Origin: Glycomyces buryatensis
GTDB taxonomy: Bacteria > Actinomycetota > Actinomycetes > Mycobacteriales > Micromonosporaceae
Assembly (NCBI RefSeq): GCF_004912275.1
Contig: NZ_STGY01000029.1
Location: 1,259 to 65,258, forward strand
DNA length: 64,000 nt
Reading direction: 5' to 3'
Below, in pieces: positions 16,680 through 25,269 of the stretch (positions are counted from its first letter, which is position 1; each line of letters opens with the position of its first letter). The notes beneath the pieces are model-generated. The model ran no database searches. It saw only the letters and a program-made list of their open reading frames with translations, and was not told the DNA's origin. The translations under genes and the position numbers were made by a program.

Positions 16680-18515
16680 ATGCTGAGCACGCGCAACCTC
16701 AAGGCAGGCGACGTCCTGGACGGGCGATACCGGCTCGAACGCCGCGTCGGCGGCGGCGGCATGGGCGACGTCTGGGAAGGCACCGACACGATCCTGTGGC
16801 GGACCGTCGCCATTAAGATTCTGTTGGCCGACCTGGTCGACGACCGCGGTTTCCGCGAACGCTTCCGCCGGGAGGCCAGGGCCATCGCCGTGATGAAGGG
16901 CCCCGGTGTCGTCGAGGTCTACGACTACGGCGAGATCGAGCACGAGGACGCCCAGATCGCGTACCTCATCATGGAATTCGTGGACGGCAAGCCGCTCTCG
17001 CGGCTGCTGGGACTGTGGGGGAAGCTCGGCTCCGCCGACGCGCTGCGCGTGATCGGCGGAGTCGCCGAGGCCCTCCAGGTCGCCCATGCCGCCGGGATCG
17101 TCCACCGGGACATCAAGCCGGGCAATATCCTCGTCCGCGCTGACGGCTCGGTCGTGTTGGTGGACTTCGGGATCGCCCGCGTCAACCACAACCTGACCCT
17201 CACCACCACCGGTGTCGTGCTGGGCACCGTCACCTACATGTCCCCCGAGCAGGCTGCCGGTGAGAACCTCACGGCCGCTTCGGATCTGTACTCGCTCGGT
17301 ATCGTCGCGCACCAGTGTCTGGCCGGCTCGCCGCCGTTCAAGGCCGACACGCCTCTGGGCGTGCTCTCGGCCCACCTGCGCAATCCGCCGCCGCCGCTAC
17401 CGGTCGACATACCGGTCGAGGTGACCCAGATCGTGCGCCGCGCCCTGGAGAAGGAGCCGTCGGCGCGCTGGGAGAACGCTGCCGAGTTCGCGCAGGCCTG
17501 CAGCGAGACGCGGGCGGCGATGATCGGCCCCGCCCCGCGCGCCGCGAACCCGCCGACCCGGGTCCAGCAGCCGCGCCCGCGCCCCGAGCCGATGGGGGCG
17601 ATGTCGCCGACCGGCGGCGCCCGGTCGGTCCCGGTCTCCCCCGTTTCACCGGTCTCCTCACTCTCGGGCCAGTACCCGCTGCCGCCGGTCACCGGCCAGC
17701 ATCCGATCCGCTACCGCACCGGGCAGCACCAGATCCCATCGAGCTCGGGTCAGCACCGATTGCCGCCGCAGACGGGCCAGCACCAGGTTCCCTCGCACAC
17801 CGGCGCCCACCGGGCCCCGAGCGGCATCCGCACCACCGGATCGCATCCGGTCTCCCCGCCACCGGCACCGCCAACGACTCCCGGCCAGGTCGCGAGCGCC
17901 GAAGAGCGCCCGAAGCGGCGCCGGCTGTGGATCACCTTGGCGGGCACGCTCGCCGCGATCGCGGCGGTCAGCGCCGTCGCCGCGGCCGGCCCGTGGGAGC
18001 GGCTGTTCGGCGACGGGGCCGTCCCCGCCGGGGAGACCGCGCCCGCTGAAGCCGACGTGCAGGGCCAGGACGCCGACGATCCGGACAACGGTTCCGAGGG
18101 AGACGCGCCGGACAATCCGGATGCACCCGACCACGACCCGTCGGCGACGGGCGAGGACGACACCGATGCCTCGGGCACCCAGAGTCCCAGCGCCGGAACC
18201 GGCCCCAGCCAGACCGAGTCGACCCTGCCGAGCACGAGCCCCAGCACCTCCCCCAGCGCGGCCCCGAAGGCCACCGTCCCGGGCGTGGTCGGCCAGACCG
18301 AATCCGAAGCGCGCCAGCACCTCGAGGAGTCCGACCTGGCAACCTCGGTGGTCTACGAGGGCGAGGGCGAAGCCCGTTGCGGCGTCGTCCGCCAGAACCC
18401 GAGCGCCGGCACCGAGGTCGCGCCCGACTCCACAGTGCAGATCACCGTCGAGCGCGCCGCCGACGCCGCCTCCTGCCGGACCGAGGAGGGAACGACCGAG
18501 GCGCCCGCCGGCTAG
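16680..18515 (+). CDS. Membrane Ser/Thr protein kinase with PASTA domain (PknB-like)
   Basis: A Hanks-type kinase, 611 residues. The kinase domain spans about residues 15-275: glycine loop VGGGGMGDV, Lys in TVAIKIL, catalytic HRDIKPGNIL near 141, VDFGIA, and SPEQ. The linker carries six 9-residue repeats. A transmembrane helix lies near residues 415-438 (WITLAGTLAAIAAVSAV), followed by an acidic Ser/Thr/Pro-rich stretch. One C-terminal PASTA domain (TVPGVVGQTESEAR to VQITVERA) probably senses cell-wall muropeptides. Typical PknB has four PASTA domains, so this is a short-sensor variant. It phosphorylates cytoplasmic Ser/Thr targets. Confidence 0.93.
   Translation: MLSTRNLKAGDVLDGRYRLERRVGGGGMGDVWEGTDTILWRTVAIKILLADLVDDRGFRERFRREARAIAVMKGPGVVEVYDYGEIEHEDAQIAYLIMEFVDGKPLSRLLGLWGKLGSADALRVIGGVAEALQVAHAAGIVHRDIKPGNILVRADGSVVLVDFGIARVNHNLTLTTTGVVLGTVTYMSPEQAAGENLTAASDLYSLGIVAHQCLAGSPPFKADTPLGVLSAHLRNPPPPLPVDIPVEVTQIVRRALEKEPSARWENAAEFAQACSETRAAMIGPAPRAANPPTRVQQPRPRPEPMGAMSPTGGARSVPVSPVSPVSSLSGQYPLPPVTGQHPIRYRTGQHQIPSSSGQHRLPPQTGQHQVPSHTGAHRAPSGIRTTGSHPVSPPPAPPTTPGQVASAEERPKRRRLWITLAGTLAAIAAVSAVAAAGPWERLFGDGAVPAGETAPAEADVQGQDADDPDNGSEGDAPDNPDAPDHDPSATGEDDTDASGTQSPSAGTGPSQTESTLPSTSPSTSPSAAPKATVPGVVGQTESEARQHLEESDLATSVVYEGEGEARCGVVRQNPSAGTEVAPDSTVQITVERAADAASCRTEEGTTEAPAG
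17664..17825 (+). repeat. Six tandem 27-bp repeats in the kinase linker
   Basis: They encode six consecutive 9-residue units: SGQYPLPPV, TGQHPIRYR, TGQHQIPSS, SGQHRLPPQ, TGQHQVPSH and TGAHRAPSG. The consensus (S/T)GQHx(I/L)P is basic and Pro-rich and lies between the kinase and transmembrane domains. Confidence 0.9.
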
Positions 18516-18540
18516 TTCGCACTAGCCGACAGGCGCCTCG
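18497..18540. terminator. Terminator overlapping the 3' end of the kinase gene
   Basis: CGAGGCGCC...GGCTAGT pairs with ACTAGCC...GGCGCCTCG and is followed by TTCTT. The left arm lies inside the last codons of the kinase gene. It separates the kinase from the convergent UPF0182 gene. Confidence 0.75.
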
Positions 18541-18557
18541 TTCTTCGCTCTCTTCAG

Positions 18558-21500
18558 TTACTGACCGGCCGCGTCGCGGGCCTCCTTGAGCTGGTCCAGT
18601 GCCGCGAACAACTCGTCCAGTGCGGCCCCGGCCTCAGCCTCGGTACCCGAGGTGCGGGCCTCCTCATAGGCCTCCTGCGCCGCGATGACGTCGTTGATCG
18701 CCTGCTCGACCTCCGGCGGCTCGGTGCCGTCGGACGTGGGCGTCTCGACGGGCGCCTCGGTGGTCGGCTCCTCCGTTGGTTCCTCGCCCGTGGCGTCCTC
18801 GTCCTCAGTGGTCTCGGTCGCCGGCGGGGCGCCCTCGATGAACTGCTGGACCACCGAATCGACCGCCTGGTCGAGGGTGTCCTCGTACCCGACGTAGCCG
18901 CCGTAGGAGATCGCGACCTTCTCGAGCACCGGCAGTGTCGTGTCACCGCCGCCGACCTGCCTGCGCAGATAGAGCGGTTCGGTGTACAGCACGCCGTCGC
19001 CGACCGGCAGCGCCAGCAGGTTGCCCCACTCCACTTGCAGGTCCGACTGCTGGTACTGGCGCAGGTCGTTGACCACGTCCCCTTGCGAGGTGATGATCTG
19101 GTGCATCTGTCTGACGGACTGGTTGTCGCCGCCGGATATCTGCTGGACGTTGAGGACCGGGTTGCCCTCACCGTTGTAGTAGCCGGCCATCATCGAGGCC
19201 AGGATGTTGTCACGCGAGATCGGCGTGAAAGTCCCCGTCAGCTGGAACTCCGGCTCTTCGAGCCCGAAGTTGGCGTACACGTAGTACGGCGGCTGCGAGA
19301 CGGCCGCGGGGCTCGACGGGTCGTCCGGGACCTGCCAGGCCTCGGAGTTCTCGATGAACTCGCCCGAGTTGTCGACGTGGTAGCGCTCGAGGATGGACCG
19401 CTGCACCTTGAACATGTCCTGGGCGTAGCGGAAGTGAGCCGAAAGCTCCTCCGGCGTCTCTTCCTTGGGCGTGATCAGGTCGCCGCCGTAGATCGAGTTC
19501 CAGGCCTTGAGGATCGGGTCCTCCTCGTCGAACTCGTACAGTTCGACCTCGCCGGAGTAGGCGTTGACCACGGCCTTGACCGAGGAGCGGATGTAGTTGA
19601 CGTCCTGGCTGTCCTGCGCCGTGACGCCCTGACCGGTGTAGGTGTCGGTCGTCGTCGCGGCGAGGTCGACCCGATCGGAGTACGGGAAGTTGTTCGCCGT
19701 GGTGTAGCCGTCGACGATCCACACGACCTCGCCGTCGACGACGGCCGGGTACGGGTCGGACTCGACGGTCAGGAACGGCGCGACGGCCTGGACCCGGTCG
19801 CGGACATTGCGGTTGTACAGCAGCTGCGAGTTGTCGTTGATGCGGTCCGAGAGCAGGAAGCGCGGTTCCTGGAGCTCCCAGGCGTACAGCAGCCGGTTCC
19901 AGAAGGAGCCGACATCGACGCCGGTGTCGCCCTGGAACGTGGTTCGCACGTCCTCCTCGACCACCTCGATGTCTTCCTCCTCCTCGGCCTGCTCGGCCTC
20001 CTCGGAGACGGAGACGTCGGCGGGGCGTTCGAACTCGACCGGGGTCTCGCCCTCGGGGACACCGACGATCGCGTAGTCGTCATTGAGCATCCCGAAGTAG
20101 ATCTGCGGGTAGTCGACCTTGATGTAGTCGTTGGTGGCCTCGCACCGGCCGGCATCGGACTCGCCCTCGCGCATCACCCCGGAGGTGAAGAACGGGTAGC
20201 CCTCGCAGTTCTCGCGGGTCGGCGCGGACACGAAGCCCCAGCCGTGGGTGTACACGGTATGGCGGACCGTCCAGTCCTGCTGGCTCTCGTTGTAGTTGGC
20301 GGGGTTGAGCTCCCGCAAGCCGACCACGAAGTCCTCGGTGACCTCTTCGCCATCGTCATTGGTGTAGGTGTAGCGGTCGACGTCGAGCTTGTCGGAGAAG
20401 TCGTAGAAGCTGCGCGGCTGCTGGCGCTGCGTGAACGCGTCCGAGACCACGAACGGGTCGATCAGGCGCATGTTCGCGACGGTGGCCGCGTCGGCGGCCT
20501 CCGGGTCGTTCAACACCTCGGCGTCCGGCGCCGACGAGACGTCGTACGTGGACACGTTGAGGACGTCCTCTTGGAGGTCGAAGGCGTATCTCGTGCCTTC
20601 GATGGTGTGCTGGACGTACTCGCCTTCGCGCTGCGGCACGTTCGGCTCGACCTGGAAGTTGCGGACCACGGCCGGGTAGATGCCGCCGGCCGCGATCGCG
20701 GTGACCACGACGAGGCCGAGCGCCGTCAGCGGCAGAGCAAGGCTCCTTGTGAAGCCCCAGGAGAAGATCAGGATGACCACGGCCGCGATGACCGATACCC
20801 AGATGAGCGCGTTCTTCGCGTTCATCAGGGCGTTGATCTCGGTGTAGCCGCCACCGACGATATTGGTGACCGAGTTCAACTGCGTCGCGAAGTCGAAGCG
20901 GTCGAAGTAGTACGCGACCGCCTTGAGCCCCAGGAACAGTGCCACCAGGACCGACAGGTGGATGCGGGCCGCGTTCGTCATGCGGTCGCCGGTGCCGGAG
21001 AAGCGCAGCGCGCCGTACAGGTAATAGGCGCTCAGCGAGGCCAGGAGCCCGACGACGACGGCCGCGAAGCCGAAGCCGATCAGGAACTGCCAGAACGGGA
21101 GCCGGAAGATGTAGAACCCGGCGTCCATGTGGAGGACCGGGTCCTCCCAGCCGAACGATCCGCCCTCGCGGAACAGCAGCCAGGTCTCCCAGCGGGACTG
21201 GGCCGACATGCCGGCGAAGATGCCGACGACGACGGCGAGCCCGGCGATCCACCAGCCGGCCTTGGGCGAGAGGAGTTCGCGGTATCGCTCCAGGCCCTCC
21301 TGCTCGGAGGTGGCCGGCCAGGTGTCCGGCCGGAAGCGATAGGCGATGTACAGGTTCGCAGCGGTCCACGCGGCCATGGCGAGGGTGAACACCCCGAACA
21401 GGCCGATGCGGTTCCACATCATCGTCGAGAACACCGTGGTGTAGTCGATCGAGTCGTACCACAGGTAGTTGGTGCGCAGGCTGACCAACCAGCCGAGCAC

Positions 21501-21590
21501 CGACAACATGACTATGGCGCCCACGAGGAGGATCAGGACGTACCGTCCTCGTCGGCTCATCCGTGGGGGTGTGGGCGTCCGGTTCGCCAC
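18558..21590 (-). CDS. UPF0182 family large membrane protein
   Basis: A protein of about 1010 residues and the homologue of M. tuberculosis Rv3193c (COG1615). The N-terminal third holds about seven transmembrane helices, starting with YVLILLVGAIVMLSVLGWLV. A large extracytoplasmic domain follows, with motifs such as NPANYNESQQDWTVRHTVYT and THGWGFVSAP. The tail is acidic and Thr/Glu/Pro-rich. I chose GTG 21590 because AAAGGAG lies 9 nt upstream; a TTG three codons earlier sits on that site. The function is unknown. It lies beside the PDZ/Lon protease gene, as in mycobacteria. Confidence 0.92.
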   Translation of the reverse strand: MANRTPTPPRMSRRGRYVLILLVGAIVMLSVLGWLVSLRTNYLWYDSIDYTTVFSTMMWNRIGLFGVFTLAMAAWTAANLYIAYRFRPDTWPATSEQEGLERYRELLSPKAGWWIAGLAVVVGIFAGMSAQSRWETWLLFREGGSFGWEDPVLHMDAGFYIFRLPFWQFLIGFGFAAVVVGLLASLSAYYLYGALRFSGTGDRMTNAARIHLSVLVALFLGLKAVAYYFDRFDFATQLNSVTNIVGGGYTEINALMNAKNALIWVSVIAAVVILIFSWGFTRSLALPLTALGLVVVTAIAAGGIYPAVVRNFQVEPNVPQREGEYVQHTIEGTRYAFDLQEDVLNVSTYDVSSAPDAEVLNDPEAADAATVANMRLIDPFVVSDAFTQRQQPRSFYDFSDKLDVDRYTYTNDDGEEVTEDFVVGLRELNPANYNESQQDWTVRHTVYTHGWGFVSAPTRENCEGYPFFTSGVMREGESDAGRCEATNDYIKVDYPQIYFGMLNDDYAIVGVPEGETPVEFERPADVSVSEEAEQAEEEEDIEVVEEDVRTTFQGDTGVDVGSFWNRLLYAWELQEPRFLLSDRINDNSQLLYNRNVRDRVQAVAPFLTVESDPYPAVVDGEVVWIVDGYTTANNFPYSDRVDLAATTTDTYTGQGVTAQDSQDVNYIRSSVKAVVNAYSGEVELYEFDEEDPILKAWNSIYGGDLITPKEETPEELSAHFRYAQDMFKVQRSILERYHVDNSGEFIENSEAWQVPDDPSSPAAVSQPPYYVYANFGLEEPEFQLTGTFTPISRDNILASMMAGYYNGEGNPVLNVQQISGGDNQSVRQMHQIITSQGDVVNDLRQYQQSDLQVEWGNLLALPVGDGVLYTEPLYLRRQVGGGDTTLPVLEKVAISYGGYVGYEDTLDQAVDSVVQQFIEGAPPATETTEDEDATGEEPTEEPTTEAPVETPTSDGTEPPEVEQAINDVIAAQEAYEEARTSGTEAEAGAALDELFAALDQLKEARDAAGQ

Positions 21591-21630
21591 TCTAAGCAAC
21601 TCCTTTGTGTCTATTGGAGCCGACGCGGAT

Positions 21631-22602
21631 TCAGCAGGTCATGACGTCCTCGCCGGCCGCGATGGACTCAAGCGCCGAGACCGCTTCCGCGAGCGTCTCC
21701 ACCCTGACAATAGTCATGTCACCGGCCAATGCCGAAGCGGCGTCCTCACAGTCCGCTGCCGGCGAGAGGAAGACATCGACTCCCGCCTCCTCTGAGGCGG
21801 TGATCTTCTGCTGGACGCCGCCGATCGCCCCGACGTTCCCCTGTGGATCGATCTCGCCGGTGCCCGCGACGACCATTCCGTCGGTCAGATCGGCCTCCGT
21901 TACCCGGTCGACGATGCCGAGCGCGAAGATCAGACCGGCCGAGGGCCCGCCGATGTCGAGCGCCTCGGTGTCGATCTCAATGCCGTACGGGTCCTCATAC
22001 GACGACTCCAATTCGACGTCGCCGAGGACCACATCGGGGACGTCAACGTTCTGTCCGTCACGCTGAACCGTGACGTCAGTTTCGCTGTCGGCGAAATTCT
22101 CCAAGGCATCCAAGGACTCGACGGGCTCGCCGCCGACCGCGGTCACGACATCGTCGGCGCGCAGACTCCCCGAGTCGGCCACCACCGTGAGCACCGCCGG
22201 CTCTCCGAGGTACCCCAGCGCGGCCTGCTCGGCGTTCGACTGCGACTCGACCCAGTCCGCCTGGTTCTCCTCATTGATCTCCTCCTGGGACCGGTCCGGG
22301 GGATAGACCAGGTCGCGGGGGATGATCGCGTACTCATTGGACATCCAATAGCCCAGCGCCTTTGCCAAGCTGACCGACTGCGTGACCCGCACCGTCGTCA
22401 ATCGCAGCTCGCCCTCGGAGGGGTATTCGACATCGGCGCTGATGATCTCGCGCTCTTCGCCGTCGACCTCTTCGAGCCCGAGCACGTCCTCGGTGGGGCC
22501 CGGACCGAACACCACGTAGGCCACGTCCATGGCGAGCGCCTGCCAGGTCAGGAGTGCCACCAGGGCCGCACCGAGCAGGACTGTGATTCCACGCCTTCGC
22601 AT
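21631..22602 (-). CDS. YlbL-like PDZ/Lon-type membrane serine protease
   Basis: A 324-residue S16-family protein. It has one N-terminal transmembrane helix (ITVLLGAALVALLTW) and then a PDZ domain (about residues 130-205). The Lon-type proteolytic domain has the nucleophile in GGPSAGLIF and the catalytic Lys in GGVQQKI. Homologues include B. subtilis YlbL and Rv3194c; they act outside the membrane on unfolded or regulatory proteins. ATG 22602 is chosen over a longer frame to 22734, which would run into the divergent gene. It shares a short divergent promoter region (22603-22715) with the DUF2342 gene. Confidence 0.92.
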   Translation of the reverse strand: MRRRGITVLLGAALVALLTWQALAMDVAYVVFGPGPTEDVLGLEEVDGEEREIISADVEYPSEGELRLTTVRVTQSVSLAKALGYWMSNEYAIIPRDLVYPPDRSQEEINEENQADWVESQSNAEQAALGYLGEPAVLTVVADSGSLRADDVVTAVGGEPVESLDALENFADSETDVTVQRDGQNVDVPDVVLGDVELESSYEDPYGIEIDTEALDIGGPSAGLIFALGIVDRVTEADLTDGMVVAGTGEIDPQGNVGAIGGVQQKITASEEAGVDVFLSPAADCEDAASALAGDMTIVRVETLAEAVSALESIAAGEDVMTC

Positions 22603-22715
22603 GGGCGGAAGCCTACATGGCACAGGCCATGTGGACGTTCGGCCGTGAGCGTAAACGGGCGGTTCAGATCGCCAGGCCATGGTTTTCCAGGCCCCGTCTG
22701 ACGTACGGTTGGCCC

Positions 22716-24014
22716 ATGGGCTCCGACATTCCATTCGGCTTCGGCAATCTGGGCGGCGACCTGCCCGACCCGAACGATCCGCGGGTGCAGCAGATGATGC
22801 AGCAGCTGCAACAGATGATGGCGCAATCGCTGTCGTCCGGTCCGGTCAACTGGCAGCTGGCCAAGCAACTGGCCGAGTCAGAGTTGGCCTCCGAGAACAC
22901 CGTGGGCCCGGCCGACCAGGCCGCGGTCTCCGAAGCGGTGCGCCTCGCCGACCTGTGGCTCGACGCCGCGACCGCCTGGCCGAGCGGAGTCACGGCCACC
23001 GACGCGTGGACCCGCAAGCAGTGGATCGACCAGACCGAGGCCTCTTGGAAGCAGCTCGCGGAGCCGCTCGCCGGGCAAATGGGCGAGGCGATGCAGACGC
23101 TGGTCCCCGAGGAGATGTCCGGGATGCTCGGCCCGATGGCCGACCTCATGAAGGGCGTCGGCTCGGCACTCTTCGGCGCGCAGATGGGACAGGCGCTGGC
23201 CAAGCTGGCCGGCGAGGTCCTCTCTTCTACGGATGTCGGTCTGCCGCTGGGCAAGACGGGCGTGGCCGCGCTGCTGCCGAACAATGTCGCCGCTTACGCC
23301 GAGGGCCTGGAGCTCCCGGTGGAAGAGGTGCGGTTGTTCGTGGCGCTGCGCGAGGCCGCCACGCACCAGCTGTACACGCACGCCCCTTGGCTGCGTTCGC
23401 ATCTGCTCGGAGCGCTCGACGCCTATGCCCGCGAGATCCGCATCGACGAGTCTGCGATCGAAGAGGCCATGTCGGAGATCGACCCGACCGACCCCGAGGC
23501 CGCGGCCACGATGGACCTCTCCGAGGTCTTCAAGCCCGAGGACACCGAGCAGCAGAAGGCGGCGCTGGCGCGGCTGGCGACGACCCTCGCTCTGGTGACC
23601 GGCTGGATCAACGTGGTGGTGGCCGAGGCGGCCGACGGACGGCTGCCGACGATCGACCGGCTGCTGGAATCGGCGCGCCGGCGCCGGGCGTCCGGCGGTC
23701 CGGCGGAGCAGACGTTCGAGGCGCTCGTGGGTCTCCAGCTGGACCCGACGAAGGTCCGCGCGGCGACGCGGCTCTGGAAGTCGCTGGGCGAGGCCCGCGG
23801 CATCGAGGGACGCGAGGGCGTGTGGGCCCACCCGGACCTGATGCCGGGTGCGTCCGATCTTGAGCACCCTGAAGGCTTCGTGACGGTTTCCGAGGCCATG
23901 GGCGACTTGGACATGTCCATGTTCGACCAGCTCGCGGTCAACGACCCGCGCCCTCCGGAAGAGGACGAGGGCGACGAAGGCGACGAGGGCGAAGCCGACA
24001 AGGACAAGCCGTAG
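22716..24014 (+). CDS. Zinc-dependent metalloprotease family protein (DUF2342)
   Basis: A 432-residue protein of the actinobacterial DUF2342/TIGR03624 family and homologue of Rv3195. It starts with a Gly/Gln/Met-rich segment (MMQQLQQMM). The family core motif is REAATHQLYTHAPWL, whose His residues are the likely metal ligands, followed by helical segments. The C-terminus is very acidic. No substrate is established. ATG 22716 (MGSDIPFG) was chosen over an upstream ATG at 22617. It is divergent from the PDZ/Lon protease gene. Confidence 0.88.
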   Translation: MGSDIPFGFGNLGGDLPDPNDPRVQQMMQQLQQMMAQSLSSGPVNWQLAKQLAESELASENTVGPADQAAVSEAVRLADLWLDAATAWPSGVTATDAWTRKQWIDQTEASWKQLAEPLAGQMGEAMQTLVPEEMSGMLGPMADLMKGVGSALFGAQMGQALAKLAGEVLSSTDVGLPLGKTGVAALLPNNVAAYAEGLELPVEEVRLFVALREAATHQLYTHAPWLRSHLLGALDAYAREIRIDESAIEEAMSEIDPTDPEAAATMDLSEVFKPEDTEQQKAALARLATTLALVTGWINVVVAEAADGRLPTIDRLLESARRRRASGGPAEQTFEALVGLQLDPTKVRAATRLWKSLGEARGIEGREGVWAHPDLMPGASDLEHPEGFVTVSEAMGDLDMSMFDQLAVNDPRPPEEDEGDEGDEGEADKDKP

Positions 24015-24113
24015 CCCGAATCAGGCTCGACGACAATCGCGACCGGGCTGGGGGTTCTCACGCACCTCCTTGGGCCGGTCGCTCGCCGTGTGTCCCGAAG
24101 TGCGAGGTAGGCC

Positions 24114-24641
24114 CTAGACGACCTCGTTCTCGACGTCCGCGATGCCTTCGAGGTAGCCGCGGGCCCGCTCTGCCTTGGAGTAGCGGCTGACCAGGTCCCA
24201 GAACGGCCGGGAGTGATCGGCGTGGACCAGGTGGGCCAGTTCGTGGAGCAGGACGTAGTCGAGCACCCAGGACGGCATCATGGTGAGCCGCCGCGAGATC
24301 CGGATGGTGCCGTCGGCGGGAGTGCACGAACCCCAGCGCCGATGCTGGTTCTCGACCCACTTGACACTGACGGGATCGGCGCAATTGGGGTATTCGGGGT
24401 AGTAGCGCCGAGCGAGCCTGACGGCCCTGGTCCGTAGCGCTGCGTCGCTCGCACGCACGCTGCGGGCCTCTTTCTTCTGGAGCTTTTCCAGCATGTGGTC
24501 GATCCACTCGCGTTCTTCTCGTTCGGAGAAGGCATCGGGAATCATCACGACCACGCGGCCACGTTCTTCGTAGGCCGCCACGGTGGCACGACGCTTTGTT
24601 GAGCGCCGCACTTCAACGGGGGGATGGACTTTGCGCGCCAT
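24114..24641 (-). CDS. YgjP-type M48-like metallopeptidase
   Basis: A 175-residue protein with the YgjP/WLM-type zinc peptidase core. The motif HELAHLVHADHS gives HExxH plus a downstream His, and WGSCTPADGTIRISRRL precedes it as in the family. The N-terminus is basic. It probably acts in the cytoplasm; no signal peptide is visible. It is a single gene between the DUF2342 gene and the small zinc-ribbon gene. Confidence 0.88.
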   Translation of the reverse strand: MARKVHPPVEVRRSTKRRATVAAYEERGRVVVMIPDAFSEREEREWIDHMLEKLQKKEARSVRASDAALRTRAVRLARRYYPEYPNCADPVSVKWVENQHRRWGSCTPADGTIRISRRLTMMPSWVLDYVLLHELAHLVHADHSRPFWDLVSRYSKAERARGYLEGIADVENEVV

Positions 24642-24721
24642 GAACGCACATTAATCCGTGGGGGTGACATTCGCATAACACGAAAGTCGCGATTATGTCG
24701 GTAGAAGTGTAAATGGCAAGA

Positions 24722-24764
24722 AAATCCCCTCGTCAATTCCCATCATCTGGGACTAGACGAGGGG
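24722..24764 (-). terminator. Terminator of the DUF5679 gene
   Basis: On the minus strand CCCCTCGTC pairs with GACGAGGGG, with an inner TCCCA/TGGGA stem, followed by ATTTTCTT. It lies 21 bp after the DUF5679 stop codon. Confidence 0.75.
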
Positions 24765-24784
24765 GCCGGGCCATTCGCCCGCGA

Positions 24785-24949
24785 TCACGAAGCCTTGCCG
24801 AGGATCCGGTTCATCTTGGTGCCGCAGACCGGGCACGTCCCCTTGGCCATCCGCCGGCCCGAATCGGACACGACCACGTGGCCCTCGAAGTCACGCTTCT
24901 CGCGGCACTTGACGCAATAGCCGTTGTAGGTCTCGGTAGCTTGAGCCAC
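24785..24949 (-). CDS. DUF5679 small zinc-ribbon protein
   Basis: A 54-residue protein read directly from the minus strand. It begins VAQATETYNGYCVKCREK and ends CPVCGTKMNRILGKAS. Two CxxC pairs (YCVKC and CPVC) form a likely zinc ribbon. GTG 24949 has AGGGGGAG 5 nt upstream. Such proteins are small and widespread in actinobacteria and their role is unknown. It has its own terminator and appears monocistronic. Confidence 0.85.
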   Translation of the reverse strand: MAQATETYNGYCVKCREKRDFEGHVVVSDSGRRMAKGTCPVCGTKMNRILGKAS

Positions 24950-25269
24950 TGGATCTCCCCCTTGCTGAGCGCGATCACTCTGTGCGACCGCCTGGCCTCA
25001 GAATGCCACAAATTTCACGCGTGTAAGCCAGGGCGCGCCGCTTCACCCACGCGGGGGCCAGGCGTGAAACCGCCGCACGTCGCCGTGCACCCCCGCCCAC
25101 CTGCCCCCCGGCTCCGCCAGGCGTGTGTTTGCCGGGCCGCCACGCCTGGCCGATTTCTCCCGCTTCGATACAGACACGGGACCGGTTTCATGTACGGCGA
25201 GTACAGAAAGCACGACGTGTCGGCTTCTCGGCGGGCGGATGGTGGGTTCGGCGTGAGAGCATTGGGAAC
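24950..25269. other. Gene-free region with three copies of GCCAGGCGTG
   Basis: No gene is supported. The 10-mer GCCAGGCGTG occurs at 25057-25066 and 25116-25125, and inverted at 25141-25150. The last two can form a 10-bp stem. The region should hold the promoters of the divergent DUF5679 and ABC1 genes. Confidence 0.4.

Noticed and set aside
17664-17825. CRISPR-like array in the kinase gene
   Set aside because: The 27-bp units are in frame and encode a protein repeat, without unique spacers.
19035-21644. 869-codon open frame antisense to the UPF0182 gene
   Set aside because: A shadow of a well-supported gene; no motif or ribosome binding site.
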